From NCBI GenBank assembly GCA_021792455.1, contig JAJYUP010000013.1:1-43997 (forward strand): a stretch of DNA of 43,997 nucleotides. The letters are read 5' to 3'. Under the pieces are notes generated by a model, which was not told the origin of the DNA, searched no databases, and worked only from the letters and a program-made list of their open reading frames with translations. Source of the stretch: Actinomycetes bacterium. Lineage in GTDB: Bacteria > Actinomycetota > Thermoleophilia > Solirubrobacterales > Solirubrobacteraceae. Within the stretch, counting starts at the first letter, position 1. Each line of letters begins with the position of its first letter. Below are positions 18,084 to 26,966 of this stretch, piece after piece. A program made the position numbers and the translations under genes.

Positions 18084-20146
18084 GCGGGACGATCGGCCCT
18101 GAGGGGCCTGGCGGAGAGCCTCACGGATCGCCTCGCCGACGGGTCTCGCCCGCCCGCCAGCGGGCCGCCGTCGAGCTCTCGACGCGATCGCGCTCGGCAC
18201 TGCGCAGGTCGATCGGCTCGCCTGCGCTGTTTGCGATCGTCTACGCCTCGACGGCAAGCGCGGTCTATTTCGGGCTTGGCGTGATCGCCTCGCATGCGCT
18301 TGGGCTCACCCCCCTCGTCTTTCTGCTTGCGGCAGCGATGTTCGTGCCGACTGCGATGACCTATCTCGAGGGCGCGCTGCTGCATCCGGAGCGGGGCGGT
18401 TCGAGCGTGTTCGCGCGATACGCGTTCAACGAGCTCGTCAGCTTCGTCGCCGGCTGGGCGATGCTGCTCGACTACGTCATCCTCATCGCCGTCACCGCCT
18501 ATGCGGCGACACAGTATCTCGGCGTGTTCTGGGCGCCTCTTGCCGGGAACCTCGAGGCGATCGGGCTTGCGGCGGCGCTGATCGCGGTTGTCGTCCTCTC
18601 GAGCATCAGAGGTTTTGCGCCGCGCAGAGAGGTCCGTATCGGGGCTCTCGTGCTCGTCGCGGTGCTCGTGCTGCTGCTCGTCGTCGGGATCGGGCTCGCG
18701 ACGATCTTTCACCCAAGCAGGATGGTGAGGTCGATCTCGCTCGGCCGTACCCCCACCTGGTCAGGCCTCGTCTTCGCGCTCACGATCACGACGATCGCCT
18801 TCACGGGGGTCGAGTCCGCCTCAGGCATCGCATCCGAGGTTCGGGTCGGACTCGCCGGACTGAAGCGGCTGCTGAGCGCGGGCTCGGTGCTGCTGCTCGT
18901 CTGCTATCTCGGAATCGGGCTGCTTGCCGCCAGTGACCTCCACGCAGCCGGAGGCGCGCACGTGGGCAGCGGCGGCATTTCGCTCGGCACGTCGTTCACC
19001 GACACGCCGATGATCGGGCTCGTCTCACAGATGCATCCGCAGCTGCTGCGGCAGGTGATGCGCAACGTCGTGGCCGCCGTGGCGGCGAGCACGCTGTTTG
19101 CCGCCGCGAACGCTGCGATGCTCGGGCTCTCTCGTCTCGGATACACGCTCTCAACCAACCGCCAGGTGCCGAGCGGGCTCGGGCGCCTGCACCCACGGCG
19201 GGCGACGCCTCACCTGATCATCCTCATCGCCGGGGTCCTCGCCTTCTGCCTCGTGCTGCCAGAGAACCTCGAACTGCTCGTCGGCCTGTACGCGTTTGGC
19301 GCCGCGCTCGCGTTCACGATCGCGCACGTCTCGGTCTGCAGGCTGCGCTACCGCGAGCGCGACCGGCCGCGACCGTACGCGATCCCGCTCTCTGTCAGCT
19401 TCCGCGGCGCCTCGCTGCCGTTGCCGGCGGCCGCGGGCGCGGTGCTCTTCGCTGCGGCGTGGGTGGCGGTGATGGTCGTACACCTCTACGCGAGATATGT
19501 CGGGCTTGGCTGGATCGTGCTTGGGCTTGCGCTCTACGTCCGTTACCGGCGCTCAGCGGAGCTTCCACTGCTGCGGCGCGTCGCCGTCGCGCCGCAGATG
19601 CTGAGCGCAGAGCAGCCCGGAGAGCGTGACTACAGCTCGATCCTCGTGCCCCTGTCAGGAACGTCGATCGACGACGACATAATCCAGACGGCGGCACTGC
19701 TCGCCTCGGGGCAGCCGACCGAGGAGGGGGAGCCCTGCTCGACGATAGAGGCGGTGTGGATCTTCGAGATCCCGATGCTGCTGCCGCTCGATGCGCGCCT
19801 GCCTGAGGAGCAGATCAGACGCGCGCGCCAGGCGCTCGCCCGCGCAAAGGCTGTCGGCGAGGAGTATGCGGGCGTTCAGGTCGCGACGGCGACAGTGCGT
19901 GCGAGACGGGTGGGCGAGGCGATCGTCGAGGAGAGCAGGCGCCGCGGTGTCGAAGCGATCGTGCTGAGCGCGGAGGAGCCCTCGAAGGTCCGCGGCGGGG
20001 TCCGTCTCGGCGGAAGGGCGGCGCCCATCGAAAACCACGTAGGCGAGGCGGCGAGGTACGTGATCGGCAAGGCGGACTGCCGGGTGATCCTCACTGCTCC
20101 GCCCGCGCGGGAGGCGAGCGCCGAGGGCGCCGCCGCGATGGGCTAA
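18080..20146 (+). CDS. APC-superfamily amino acid permease with C-terminal universal-stress-protein-like domain
   Basis: Multiple TM segments; ALRRSIGSPALFAIVYASTASAVYFGLGVIA; C-terminal SSILVPLSGTSIDDDIIQTAALLA... USP-like. Confidence 0.85.
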   Translation: MSGTIGPEGPGGEPHGSPRRRVSPARQRAAVELSTRSRSALRRSIGSPALFAIVYASTASAVYFGLGVIASHALGLTPLVFLLAAAMFVPTAMTYLEGALLHPERGGSSVFARYAFNELVSFVAGWAMLLDYVILIAVTAYAATQYLGVFWAPLAGNLEAIGLAAALIAVVVLSSIRGFAPRREVRIGALVLVAVLVLLLVVGIGLATIFHPSRMVRSISLGRTPTWSGLVFALTITTIAFTGVESASGIASEVRVGLAGLKRLLSAGSVLLLVCYLGIGLLAASDLHAAGGAHVGSGGISLGTSFTDTPMIGLVSQMHPQLLRQVMRNVVAAVAASTLFAAANAAMLGLSRLGYTLSTNRQVPSGLGRLHPRRATPHLIILIAGVLAFCLVLPENLELLVGLYAFGAALAFTIAHVSVCRLRYRERDRPRPYAIPLSVSFRGASLPLPAAAGAVLFAAAWVAVMVVHLYARYVGLGWIVLGLALYVRYRRSAELPLLRRVAVAPQMLSAEQPGERDYSSILVPLSGTSIDDDIIQTAALLASGQPTEEGEPCSTIEAVWIFEIPMLLPLDARLPEEQIRRARQALARAKAVGEEYAGVQVATATVRARRVGEAIVEESRRRGVEAIVLSAEEPSKVRGGVRLGGRAAPIENHVGEAARYVIGKADCRVILTAPPAREASAEGAAAMG

Positions 20147-20156
20147 CCTGCCGCAC

Positions 20157-20585
20157 ATGTTCATCCTCATCGTTGGAGCGGGGCGCGTCGGGGCAGCCGT
20201 TGCGAAGGCTGCCCGCGCTGCGGGCCACGAAGTCTCGGTCCTCGACGAGGATCCGCTCTCACACGAGCGGCTCGATGCGGGAACAGGCATCTCGTGGGAG
20301 GATTGGGAAGGGCTGTTCACGGTTGGGACAGCGCTCGAGACCGAAGCGCTCATCCAGGCTGGGATCGAACGCGCAGACGTGTTCATCGCCTCCACCGACG
20401 GTGACAACACGAACCTCATCATCTCCCAGATCGCAAAGAAGCGGTTCGGCGTCCCGACGGTGATCGCAAGGGTCATGGACCCCGCGAGGGCGACCTGGTA
20501 CAGGGAGCAGGGCCTGCAGACGATCTCGCCCGCTGAGCACGCGATCGAGATGTTCGAGCACGCCCTCGGACTGGTTGCAGGCTGA
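20157..20585 (+). CDS. TrkA-N (RCK) domain potassium-transport regulatory protein
   Basis: MFILIVGAGRVGAAVAKAARAAGHEVSVLDED; ADVFIASTDGDNTNLIISQIAKKRFG. Confidence 0.88.
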   Translation: MFILIVGAGRVGAAVAKAARAAGHEVSVLDEDPLSHERLDAGTGISWEDWEGLFTVGTALETEALIQAGIERADVFIASTDGDNTNLIISQIAKKRFGVPTVIARVMDPARATWYREQGLQTISPAEHAIEMFEHALGLVAG

Positions 20586-20586
20586 G

Positions 20587-21264
20587 ATGTACGTGATCAT
20601 CGCCGGTGCCGGCAAGGTCGGCCGCAACCTCGCCCGCGAGCTGATCAGCAAGGGCCACGAGGTGACTCTGATCGAGGTCGACAGGGAGCGCTACCTGGCG
20701 ATGGAGGAGGTCTTCGAGCACGCCGTCCAGTATGGGGACGCGACCGAGCTGTGGGTGCTCGAGCGGGCAGGGATCCAGCGTGCGGACCTCGTGATCGCCG
20801 TCACCGGTGATGACGAGGACAACATGCTCGTCTGTCAGGTGGCGAAGGAGAAGTACCTGTGCGAGCGGATCATCGCGCGGGTGAACAACCCTCGCAACCA
20901 CGAGCACTTCAAGCTGCTCGGGATCCAGCCGGCGGTCTCCGCGACCGACCTGATCCTGCGCCTGATCGAGCACGAGGTCCCGCGGTACGGGCTCGTGCAC
21001 CTGCTCGCCCTCGAAGAAGAGCGGCTCGAGATCATCGAGCTGGAGGTGAGCGCGGAGTCGCCGGTTGCAGGCGTGCGCGTCTCGGAGATAAGGCTGCCTG
21101 AAGGCAGCCTGATCATCTCCGTGCTCCGGAACGGATCAGGCTTCGTGCCGAAGGCGGACACGATCATAGAGGCGGGCGACGAGGTCCTGCTGGTGCTCGA
21201 CCCAGGGCTCGAGGAGGCGATCACGCAGTTCTTCTCTGCGAACGGGAGGAAGGCGAGCGCCTGA
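20587..21264 (+). CDS. TrkA family potassium uptake protein (TrkA-N + TrkA-C)
   Basis: MYVIIAGAGKVGRNLARELISKGHEVTLIEVDRE; C-terminal VRLPEGSLI-like / AGDEVLLVLDPG. Confidence 0.9.
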   Translation: MYVIIAGAGKVGRNLARELISKGHEVTLIEVDRERYLAMEEVFEHAVQYGDATELWVLERAGIQRADLVIAVTGDDEDNMLVCQVAKEKYLCERIIARVNNPRNHEHFKLLGIQPAVSATDLILRLIEHEVPRYGLVHLLALEEERLEIIELEVSAESPVAGVRVSEIRLPEGSLIISVLRNGSGFVPKADTIIEAGDEVLLVLDPGLEEAITQFFSANGRKASA

Positions 21265-21450
21265 GCGCACTGCGCCTCAGCCGTCGGGCCGCGGGTGCAG
21301 GGCCCCTGGCCGCAGGTTGCCTCCCGCGCCACGGCCCGTCGCCGAGCGGCGTGCCGTGGGCGCCTGGTTCCAGGACGCCTCGGCCTCCGTCCCCAACGGC
21401 GGTGCTGGCAGGCCCTGTGGCGCCGATGCGCCGCCTGGACTGGCCGGCGG

Positions 21451-21472
21451 CGCGGGGCGCAAGCGCCCCGCG
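21451..21472. other. Short perfect hairpin upstream of the tRNA
   Basis: cgcggggcgc-aa-gcgccccgcg. Confidence 0.5.
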
Positions 21473-21503
21473 GTGAAGCTATATCCTTGGCTGGACGCAC
21501 CGT

Positions 21504-21575
21504 TCCGGGATAGTCCAACGGCAGCGACGCCCGGCTCTGGACCGGGAGATCGAGGTTCGAATCCTCGTCCCGGAG
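21504..21575 (+). tRNA. tRNA-Gln (anticodon CTG), no encoded CCA
   Basis: Acceptor tccggga/tcccgga, anticodon arm cccgg-CTCTGGA-ccggg, T-loop gaggttcgaatcctc. Confidence 0.93.
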
Positions 21576-21631
21576 CTCCTTCTCGCCTCCGTTGGCGAAT
21601 CGTCCCTGGGCCTGACGATCGGTTCTCTGAC

Positions 21632-21716
21632 AGCGGTTCGCCGACCGCGCTTGCAGCGCTTCGCGCAGTGCTCGCACAGCGGCTCGCCCGTTGCTCGCAC
21701 AGCGGCTCGCCGATCG
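21632..21716. repeat. Direct repeat array after tRNA-Gln
   Basis: tgctcgcacagcggctcgcc at 21669-21688 and 21692-21711; degenerate cagcggttcgccgaccg at 21632. Confidence 0.85.
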
Positions 21717-21749
21717 ATGTGAGAGCCCGCTGCAGGTGGGGCGGGGCGG

Positions 21750-23606
21750 TCACGCCGCCGCCTGGCCGACGTCCTCCGTCCAGTCCGCGTAGAGCTCGGC
21801 ATAGCGTCCGCCGGCGGCGATCAGCTCGTCATGCGTGCCCTGCTCGACGATGCTGCCATGCTCGAGGACGACGATCCTGCTCGCCTGCCTGATCGTCGAG
21901 AGCCGGTGCGCGATGACGACCGCGGTGCGACCGGCGAGCAGGCGGCGCAGGCCGTCTTCGATCCTCGCCTCGGACTGCAGATCGACGTTCGAGGTCGCCT
22001 CGTCGAGGATCAGGATCCTCGGGTCGGCGATCAGGGCCCGCGCGAAGGCGATCAGCTGTCGCTGTCCGGCGGAGATCTGGGCGCCGCGCTCGCCGATCTG
22101 CGTCTCGTAGCCGCCTTCGAGGGTGAGGATCATCTCGTGCAGGCCGACCGCAGCCGCCGCGGCTTCGATCTGCTCGAGCGACGCCTCTGGCCGTCCAAAG
22201 CCGATGTTCTCGCGCACGGTGCCCGAGAACAGGAACGCCTCCTGCGGCACGATTCCCAGCTGGCGGCGCAGCGAGGCGGTGCTCACGGACCGCAGGTCGT
22301 GGCCATCGATCAGCACGCGGCCAGATGTCGGATCGTAGAACCGTGCCAGCAGCTTCGCCATCGTCGACTTGCCCGCGCCTGTCGCGCCGACGAGCGCGAC
22401 CTTCTGCCCAGGGGGGACCTCGAGGTCTATGTCGCGCAGCGCAAGCGACCCAGAGCTGCCGCCGTAGCTGAAGCAGACCCGCTGGAAGCTGATCTCTCCC
22501 TTCAGAGCGGGCAGCTTCACTGCGTTCGCGGCGTCGCTGAGCGTGGGCTCGACGTCGAGCAGCTGGAAGATCTTCTCGAGTGCGGCCATCCCGGACTGGT
22601 ATGTCGTGTAGAGCTGGGAGAGCTGCTGGATCGGTTCGAACAGGAACGAGAGCGCGGCGACGAAGGCGACGACCGTGCCGACGGTGATGTGCCCTTCGAT
22701 TGCCTGGTAGCCGCCATAGAGGACGATCGCGCCGATCGCGACCCCAGAGAGCATTTCCACGGCGGGGAAGTAGCGCGCGTTCAGCACGACCGTGAGCATG
22801 TTCGCTTCGCGGTTGTCTTCGTTCAGTTCAGAGAAGGCGGAGATGTGGTGCTGCTCCTGGGCGAACGAGCGCACGACGCGGATGCCTGAGAGAGTCTCCT
22901 GCAGGTTGCCTGTGATCGCGCCGATCGTCTCCCTCGTGCGTCTGAACGCGGAGGCGGAGGCGATCCTGAACCAGAACGAGCCGCCGAGCAGGAACGGGAA
23001 GATGCAGAACGTGATCAGCGCGAGCTGAGGGTCGAGATAGAGCAGGATCGCGACCGTGCCGAGCAGCGTCAATCCCGCTTGGAACAGCGTCACGACGGAG
23101 TCTGTGACGAGCGTGTCGAGCGCCTCGACGTCGTTTGTGATGCGCGAGATCAGCACCCCTGTCGGCCTGCTCTCATAGAAGCCGATCGGCAGGGACTGCA
23201 GGTGGCCGAAGATTCGCAGCCGCAGGTCGGCGAGCGCGCGCTGGCCGATCCAACCGACGAGGTAGGTCTGCGCCCAGGTCATGCTCCACACGAGCAGGGC
23301 GGAGGCGAGGAACGCGATCACGGTGATGATCAGTGCGTTCACGTCGTGCCGCAGGATGCCTGCGTCGATCGCCTCCTTCGCCAGCAGCGGCGGCGCGAGC
23401 GCAGCGCCGGTGCCGAGGATCAGCGCGAGCAGCGTCAACGCCGCACGTCCCCTGTAGGGCCGAATGAGCGCCAGCAGGCCCTTCAGGTTGCGAAGGCGCG
23501 ATCCCCTGCCAGGACGTGAGCCGTCCCACTCTGCGTGGCGCTGGCCACCGACGGCGCGACCCCCTCCGCCGCCCCGGCCGATGCCGCCGTGTCCCATCGC
23601 GCTCAC
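21750..23606 (-). CDS. ABC exporter (TMD-NBD half transporter)
   Basis: Walker A GATGAGKSTMAKLLARFYDPTSG, ISAGQRQLIAFARALIADPRILILDEATSNVD. Confidence 0.94.
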   Translation of the reverse strand: MSAMGHGGIGRGGGGGRAVGGQRHAEWDGSRPGRGSRLRNLKGLLALIRPYRGRAALTLLALILGTGAALAPPLLAKEAIDAGILRHDVNALIITVIAFLASALLVWSMTWAQTYLVGWIGQRALADLRLRIFGHLQSLPIGFYESRPTGVLISRITNDVEALDTLVTDSVVTLFQAGLTLLGTVAILLYLDPQLALITFCIFPFLLGGSFWFRIASASAFRRTRETIGAITGNLQETLSGIRVVRSFAQEQHHISAFSELNEDNREANMLTVVLNARYFPAVEMLSGVAIGAIVLYGGYQAIEGHITVGTVVAFVAALSFLFEPIQQLSQLYTTYQSGMAALEKIFQLLDVEPTLSDAANAVKLPALKGEISFQRVCFSYGGSSGSLALRDIDLEVPPGQKVALVGATGAGKSTMAKLLARFYDPTSGRVLIDGHDLRSVSTASLRRQLGIVPQEAFLFSGTVRENIGFGRPEASLEQIEAAAAAVGLHEMILTLEGGYETQIGERGAQISAGQRQLIAFARALIADPRILILDEATSNVDLQSEARIEDGLRRLLAGRTAVVIAHRLSTIRQASRIVVLEHGSIVEQGTHDELIAAGGRYAELYADWTEDVGQAAA

Positions 23607-25522
23607 AGTCGACCCCCTCCGCCGCCGCCCACCACGCTCGCCGCTGCCGTTTCGCTTCCCTGTGCGACGATCTTCCGGTAGAGCTCTGAGCTGTCGAGCA
23701 GCTCGTCGTGCTCGCCGGCAGCGACGATCCTGCCGGCGTGCAGCACCACTATTCGCTGCGCGAGAGAGATCGTTGAGAGGCGGTGGGCGATGATGATCGT
23801 CGTCCTGCCATCCATCGCCTCCGTGAGGGCGAGCTTCACCCGCTGCTCGGTCGAGGCGTCGAGGGCGGAGGTGGCGTCGTCGAGGATCAGAATCCTCGGG
23901 TCTGCGAGCAGGGCCCTTGCGATCGCGATTCGCTGGCGCTGGCCGCCGGAGAGGGTCAGCCCACGCTCCCCGACCCTCGTCGCAAAGCCATCTGGAAGCT
24001 GCGAGATGAACTCGGTCGCCTGAGCCCTGAGGGCGGCATGCTCCACCTCCTCGATCCCGGCTGTCGGCCTCGCGTAGGCGATGTTCTGCGCAACCGTCGC
24101 AGAGAAGAGGAAAGGGTCGGCGCTGACGATCGCGATGCTTGTGCGAAGCTCCTCGAGCCGCAGCCTGCGCACGTCGACGCCGTCGATCTCAACTGAGCCT
24201 GAGGTTGCGTCGTAGAGCCGCGGCAGCAGGGAGACGAGGCTCGTCTTGCCCGACCCTGTGCCTCCGACGAGTGCGACCGTGCTTCCGCCCTCGATCTCGA
24301 GGTCGACGTCTCGCAGCACCGCCTTGCCGTGCACTGCCGCGGCGGTCGAGCCCGCGCCTGAGGAGGCCGGCGCAGCTCCCGCGAGCTCGTCGCCTGGCGC
24401 CGCGTAGGTGAGCGTCACTTTGCGAATCTGCACCGAGCCGCAGCCCGCCGGCATCGGCTGCGCATCGGCCGCCTCGCTCATCTCGGGAGCGCGGTCGAGC
24501 AGTTGAAAGATCCGGGCGCCAGAGGCGGTCGCGCGCTGGGCCAGCCCGAGGGTGACGCCGAGGGTGCGCATCGGGCCGATCAGCATGTTCAGCAGGAAGT
24601 AGAAGGCGGTGAAGCTGCCGAGCGTCAGGTGGGCGTGTATGACGCGCTCTCCCCCGACCAGGAGCACCGCGGAGAGGCCAAGCTGCGGCAGGAACCCTAT
24701 GATCGGGTTGAACTTCGCCTCCAGCCGCGTCGCGACCATCGCCTGGTCGAAGACCCTCGTCACCCGATCGCTGAACTTCCTCATCATCTCGCGCTCGCGA
24801 GCGAAGGCCTTCACGACGCGCACCCCAGAGATGCTCTCCTCCGCGCTCGCCGTCAGCTCGGCGATCCTCTGCTGCACCTCCTGGATTGCGGGTCGCGCGG
24901 TGCGCCCGTACCTGTTCGCGATCACGACGACGAACGGCACCGGTGCGATCGCGATCAACCCCAGCGTCGGCTGGATCGCGATCATCAGGGCTGCGGCGAG
25001 CAGGATCGTCAGCGCCGATTGGATGATGAAAACGAGTCCGTACCCGAGGAAGAAGCGCACGGCCTGCAGGTCGACTGTGACGCGAGACATCAGCTGGCCG
25101 GTCTGCTGACGGTCGAAGAATGAGAGCTCGAGCTGCTGCAGGTGGCGATAGAGCAGCTGCCGCAGGTCGTACTCGATGCCGAGCGAGACCCTGCCCGCCA
25201 CCATCCGTCGGGCGTACGTCAGCGCCCAGCGGACGATGACGACGCCGAAGATCGCAACGGCGATGTACAGGATCGTGTGCAGATCGCGTGTGCGCACTGC
25301 GGCGTCGTGGTGGGCGGCGGCCGCAGAGCCCTTCCTGACCGTTTCGACCGCGAGGCCGGTGAGGTAGGGCAGGGCGACGGTCATCGCCATCGCTGATGCA
25401 GCGAGAAGGATCGAGGCGAGCAGCCCTCTCTTGTAGGGCTCGAGGAATCCGAGCAGTCGGTGGAAGGTCGCCATAGTTGCGCGGTCAACGATTATTGCAG
25501 CCGCCCTCGGGGTGGCCGCCAT
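23603..25522 (-). CDS. ABC exporter (TMD-NBD half transporter), coupled to the adjacent one
   Basis: GGTGSGKTSLVSLLPRLYDATSG, LSGGQRQRIAIARALLADPRILILDDATSALD; 4-nt overlap with partner. Confidence 0.94.
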   Translation of the reverse strand: MAATPRAAAIIVDRATMATFHRLLGFLEPYKRGLLASILLAASAMAMTVALPYLTGLAVETVRKGSAAAAHHDAAVRTRDLHTILYIAVAIFGVVIVRWALTYARRMVAGRVSLGIEYDLRQLLYRHLQQLELSFFDRQQTGQLMSRVTVDLQAVRFFLGYGLVFIIQSALTILLAAALMIAIQPTLGLIAIAPVPFVVVIANRYGRTARPAIQEVQQRIAELTASAEESISGVRVVKAFAREREMMRKFSDRVTRVFDQAMVATRLEAKFNPIIGFLPQLGLSAVLLVGGERVIHAHLTLGSFTAFYFLLNMLIGPMRTLGVTLGLAQRATASGARIFQLLDRAPEMSEAADAQPMPAGCGSVQIRKVTLTYAAPGDELAGAAPASSGAGSTAAAVHGKAVLRDVDLEIEGGSTVALVGGTGSGKTSLVSLLPRLYDATSGSVEIDGVDVRRLRLEELRTSIAIVSADPFLFSATVAQNIAYARPTAGIEEVEHAALRAQATEFISQLPDGFATRVGERGLTLSGGQRQRIAIARALLADPRILILDDATSALDASTEQRVKLALTEAMDGRTTIIIAHRLSTISLAQRIVVLHAGRIVAAGEHDELLDSSELYRKIVAQGSETAAASVVGGGGGGRL

Positions 25523-25556
25523 CGCAGCCTCTGCCGGCCGCCGGTACCCTCAAAGC

Positions 25557-25769
25557 ATGGCTGCGACCGATTGGAGCGAGGACGCGCATCCGCGATCGGG
25601 GCTGTGCACCGAATGCGCGCATCGCAGAGAGGTGCGCAACAGCCGCGGCTCGGTCTTCACGCTCTGCGAACGCTCTCGGACCGACCCAACCCAGCCGAAG
25701 TATCCGCGACTGCCTGTTCTGCGCTGCGCAGGGTTCGAAGCCTCGGAGGCCAGCCGGCCTGAGCGCTGA
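25557..25769 (+). CDS. Small Cys-containing zinc-ribbon-like protein
   Basis: MAATDWSEDAHPRSGLCTECAHRREVRNSRGSVFTLCERSRTDPTQPKYPRLPVLRCAGFE; CxxC...C...C pattern. Confidence 0.65.
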   Translation: MAATDWSEDAHPRSGLCTECAHRREVRNSRGSVFTLCERSRTDPTQPKYPRLPVLRCAGFEASEASRPER

Positions 25770-25871
25770 TCGCGCCACGCTCGAGGGTGAGGGCTGCCGC
25801 GATGAGGTGGCCCCGCCTGTGCGAGCAGGCGTTCCGACCGGCTGAACCCGTACACTTCAGTCAGAGGAATG

Positions 25872-25889
25872 GCGGCATAGCGATGCCGC
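25872..25889. promoter_or_regulatory. Candidate operator (inverted repeat) upstream of the TetR regulator
   Basis: gcggcat-agcg-atgccgc, about 35 bp before the start. Confidence 0.4.
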
Positions 25890-25923
25890 TGCGTTTTGGT
25901 CCACTTCGTCAACCCCCCTTGTG

Positions 25924-26952
25924 ATGCCTGTACGAAACCGAATTAGCGGCGGTGCGACGCTGAGCGCACCGCGCCGCCGGCGCGTCAGCCGGCGGCCTGC
26001 AGCAGGCGCGCGTGCGTCTCAGCGCACGCGCGTGCAGGAGATCCAGCGCGCGCGGATCATCGCCGCGATGGCGAGCGCCGTCTACCAGCGCGGCGCGGTG
26101 AACGTGTCCGTCGCTGACGTCACGGCTCACGCCGGCGTCTCCCGTCGCACCTTCTATGAGGCGTTCGCCAACGGCGAGCAGTGCCTGCTCGCCACCCTCG
26201 AGGACGCCTTTGAGCAGACGCGCCGGACAGTGCTGGAGGCGTCTGAGAGCGCGGGCGACACCTGGAGAGAGAGGATGCGAGCAGGGATGTGTGCGCTGCT
26301 CACCTGCTTCGAACGGCGCCCAGAGATCGCCTACCTGCTCGTCGTCGAGTGGTTCGCAGCGGGGCCAGCTGCACTCGCGCTGCGCGAGCGGGCGATCGCC
26401 CAGCTCGCCGCTGCCCTCGAGGCTGGCCGCGAGCAGCGAACTCTGCGCAGCGAGCTGCCTCAGCTCACCTCGGAGGCACTCATCGGCGCATGCGTTGCGG
26501 TTCTGCACAGACGTCTCCTCGAGGACAGGCGCACCCGTGGGAAGGCGCGATCACCACGCCTCGCGGAGCTCACCGGGCCGCTCATGAGCATGATCGTGCT
26601 GCCATACCTCGGTGCCGCCGCTGCCGGCAGGGAGCTCGCCCAGCCGCTGCCGGACGCCTCCTCAGCAGATGACGGAGCGTCCCTCCCCGCGCCGCTGCAG
26701 CTCGAGATGCGCCTCACCTATCGCACGATTGCCGTACTGAAGGCGATCGCCGCCGACCCAGGCGCCTCCAATCGTGCGATTGCAGAGGCGGCTGGCGTCG
26801 CCGACCAGGGTCAGATATCGAAGCTGCTCGCACGGCTTCAGTCCCTTGGACTGCTGCGCAACGCACACGCGAACGCCGGTGCGAACGGAAAGCCGAACTC
26901 CTGGACACTCACTGCGAAGGGGCGAAAGCTCGAGCGCTCGCTGCAGCTGTGA
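25924..26952 (+). CDS. TetR/AcrR regulator fused to a C-terminal winged-helix (MarR-like) domain
   Basis: TetR HTH VNVSVADVTAHAGVSRRTFYEAFANGEQCL; C-terminal RTIAVLKAIAADPGASNRAIAEAAGVADQGQISKLLARLQSLGLL. Confidence 0.82.
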   Translation: MPVRNRISGGATLSAPRRRRVSRRPAAGARASQRTRVQEIQRARIIAAMASAVYQRGAVNVSVADVTAHAGVSRRTFYEAFANGEQCLLATLEDAFEQTRRTVLEASESAGDTWRERMRAGMCALLTCFERRPEIAYLLVVEWFAAGPAALALRERAIAQLAAALEAGREQRTLRSELPQLTSEALIGACVAVLHRRLLEDRRTRGKARSPRLAELTGPLMSMIVLPYLGAAAAGRELAQPLPDASSADDGASLPAPLQLEMRLTYRTIAVLKAIAADPGASNRAIAEAAGVADQGQISKLLARLQSLGLLRNAHANAGANGKPNSWTLTAKGRKLERSLQL

Positions 26953-26966
26953 TGACTTGAGCTCCG

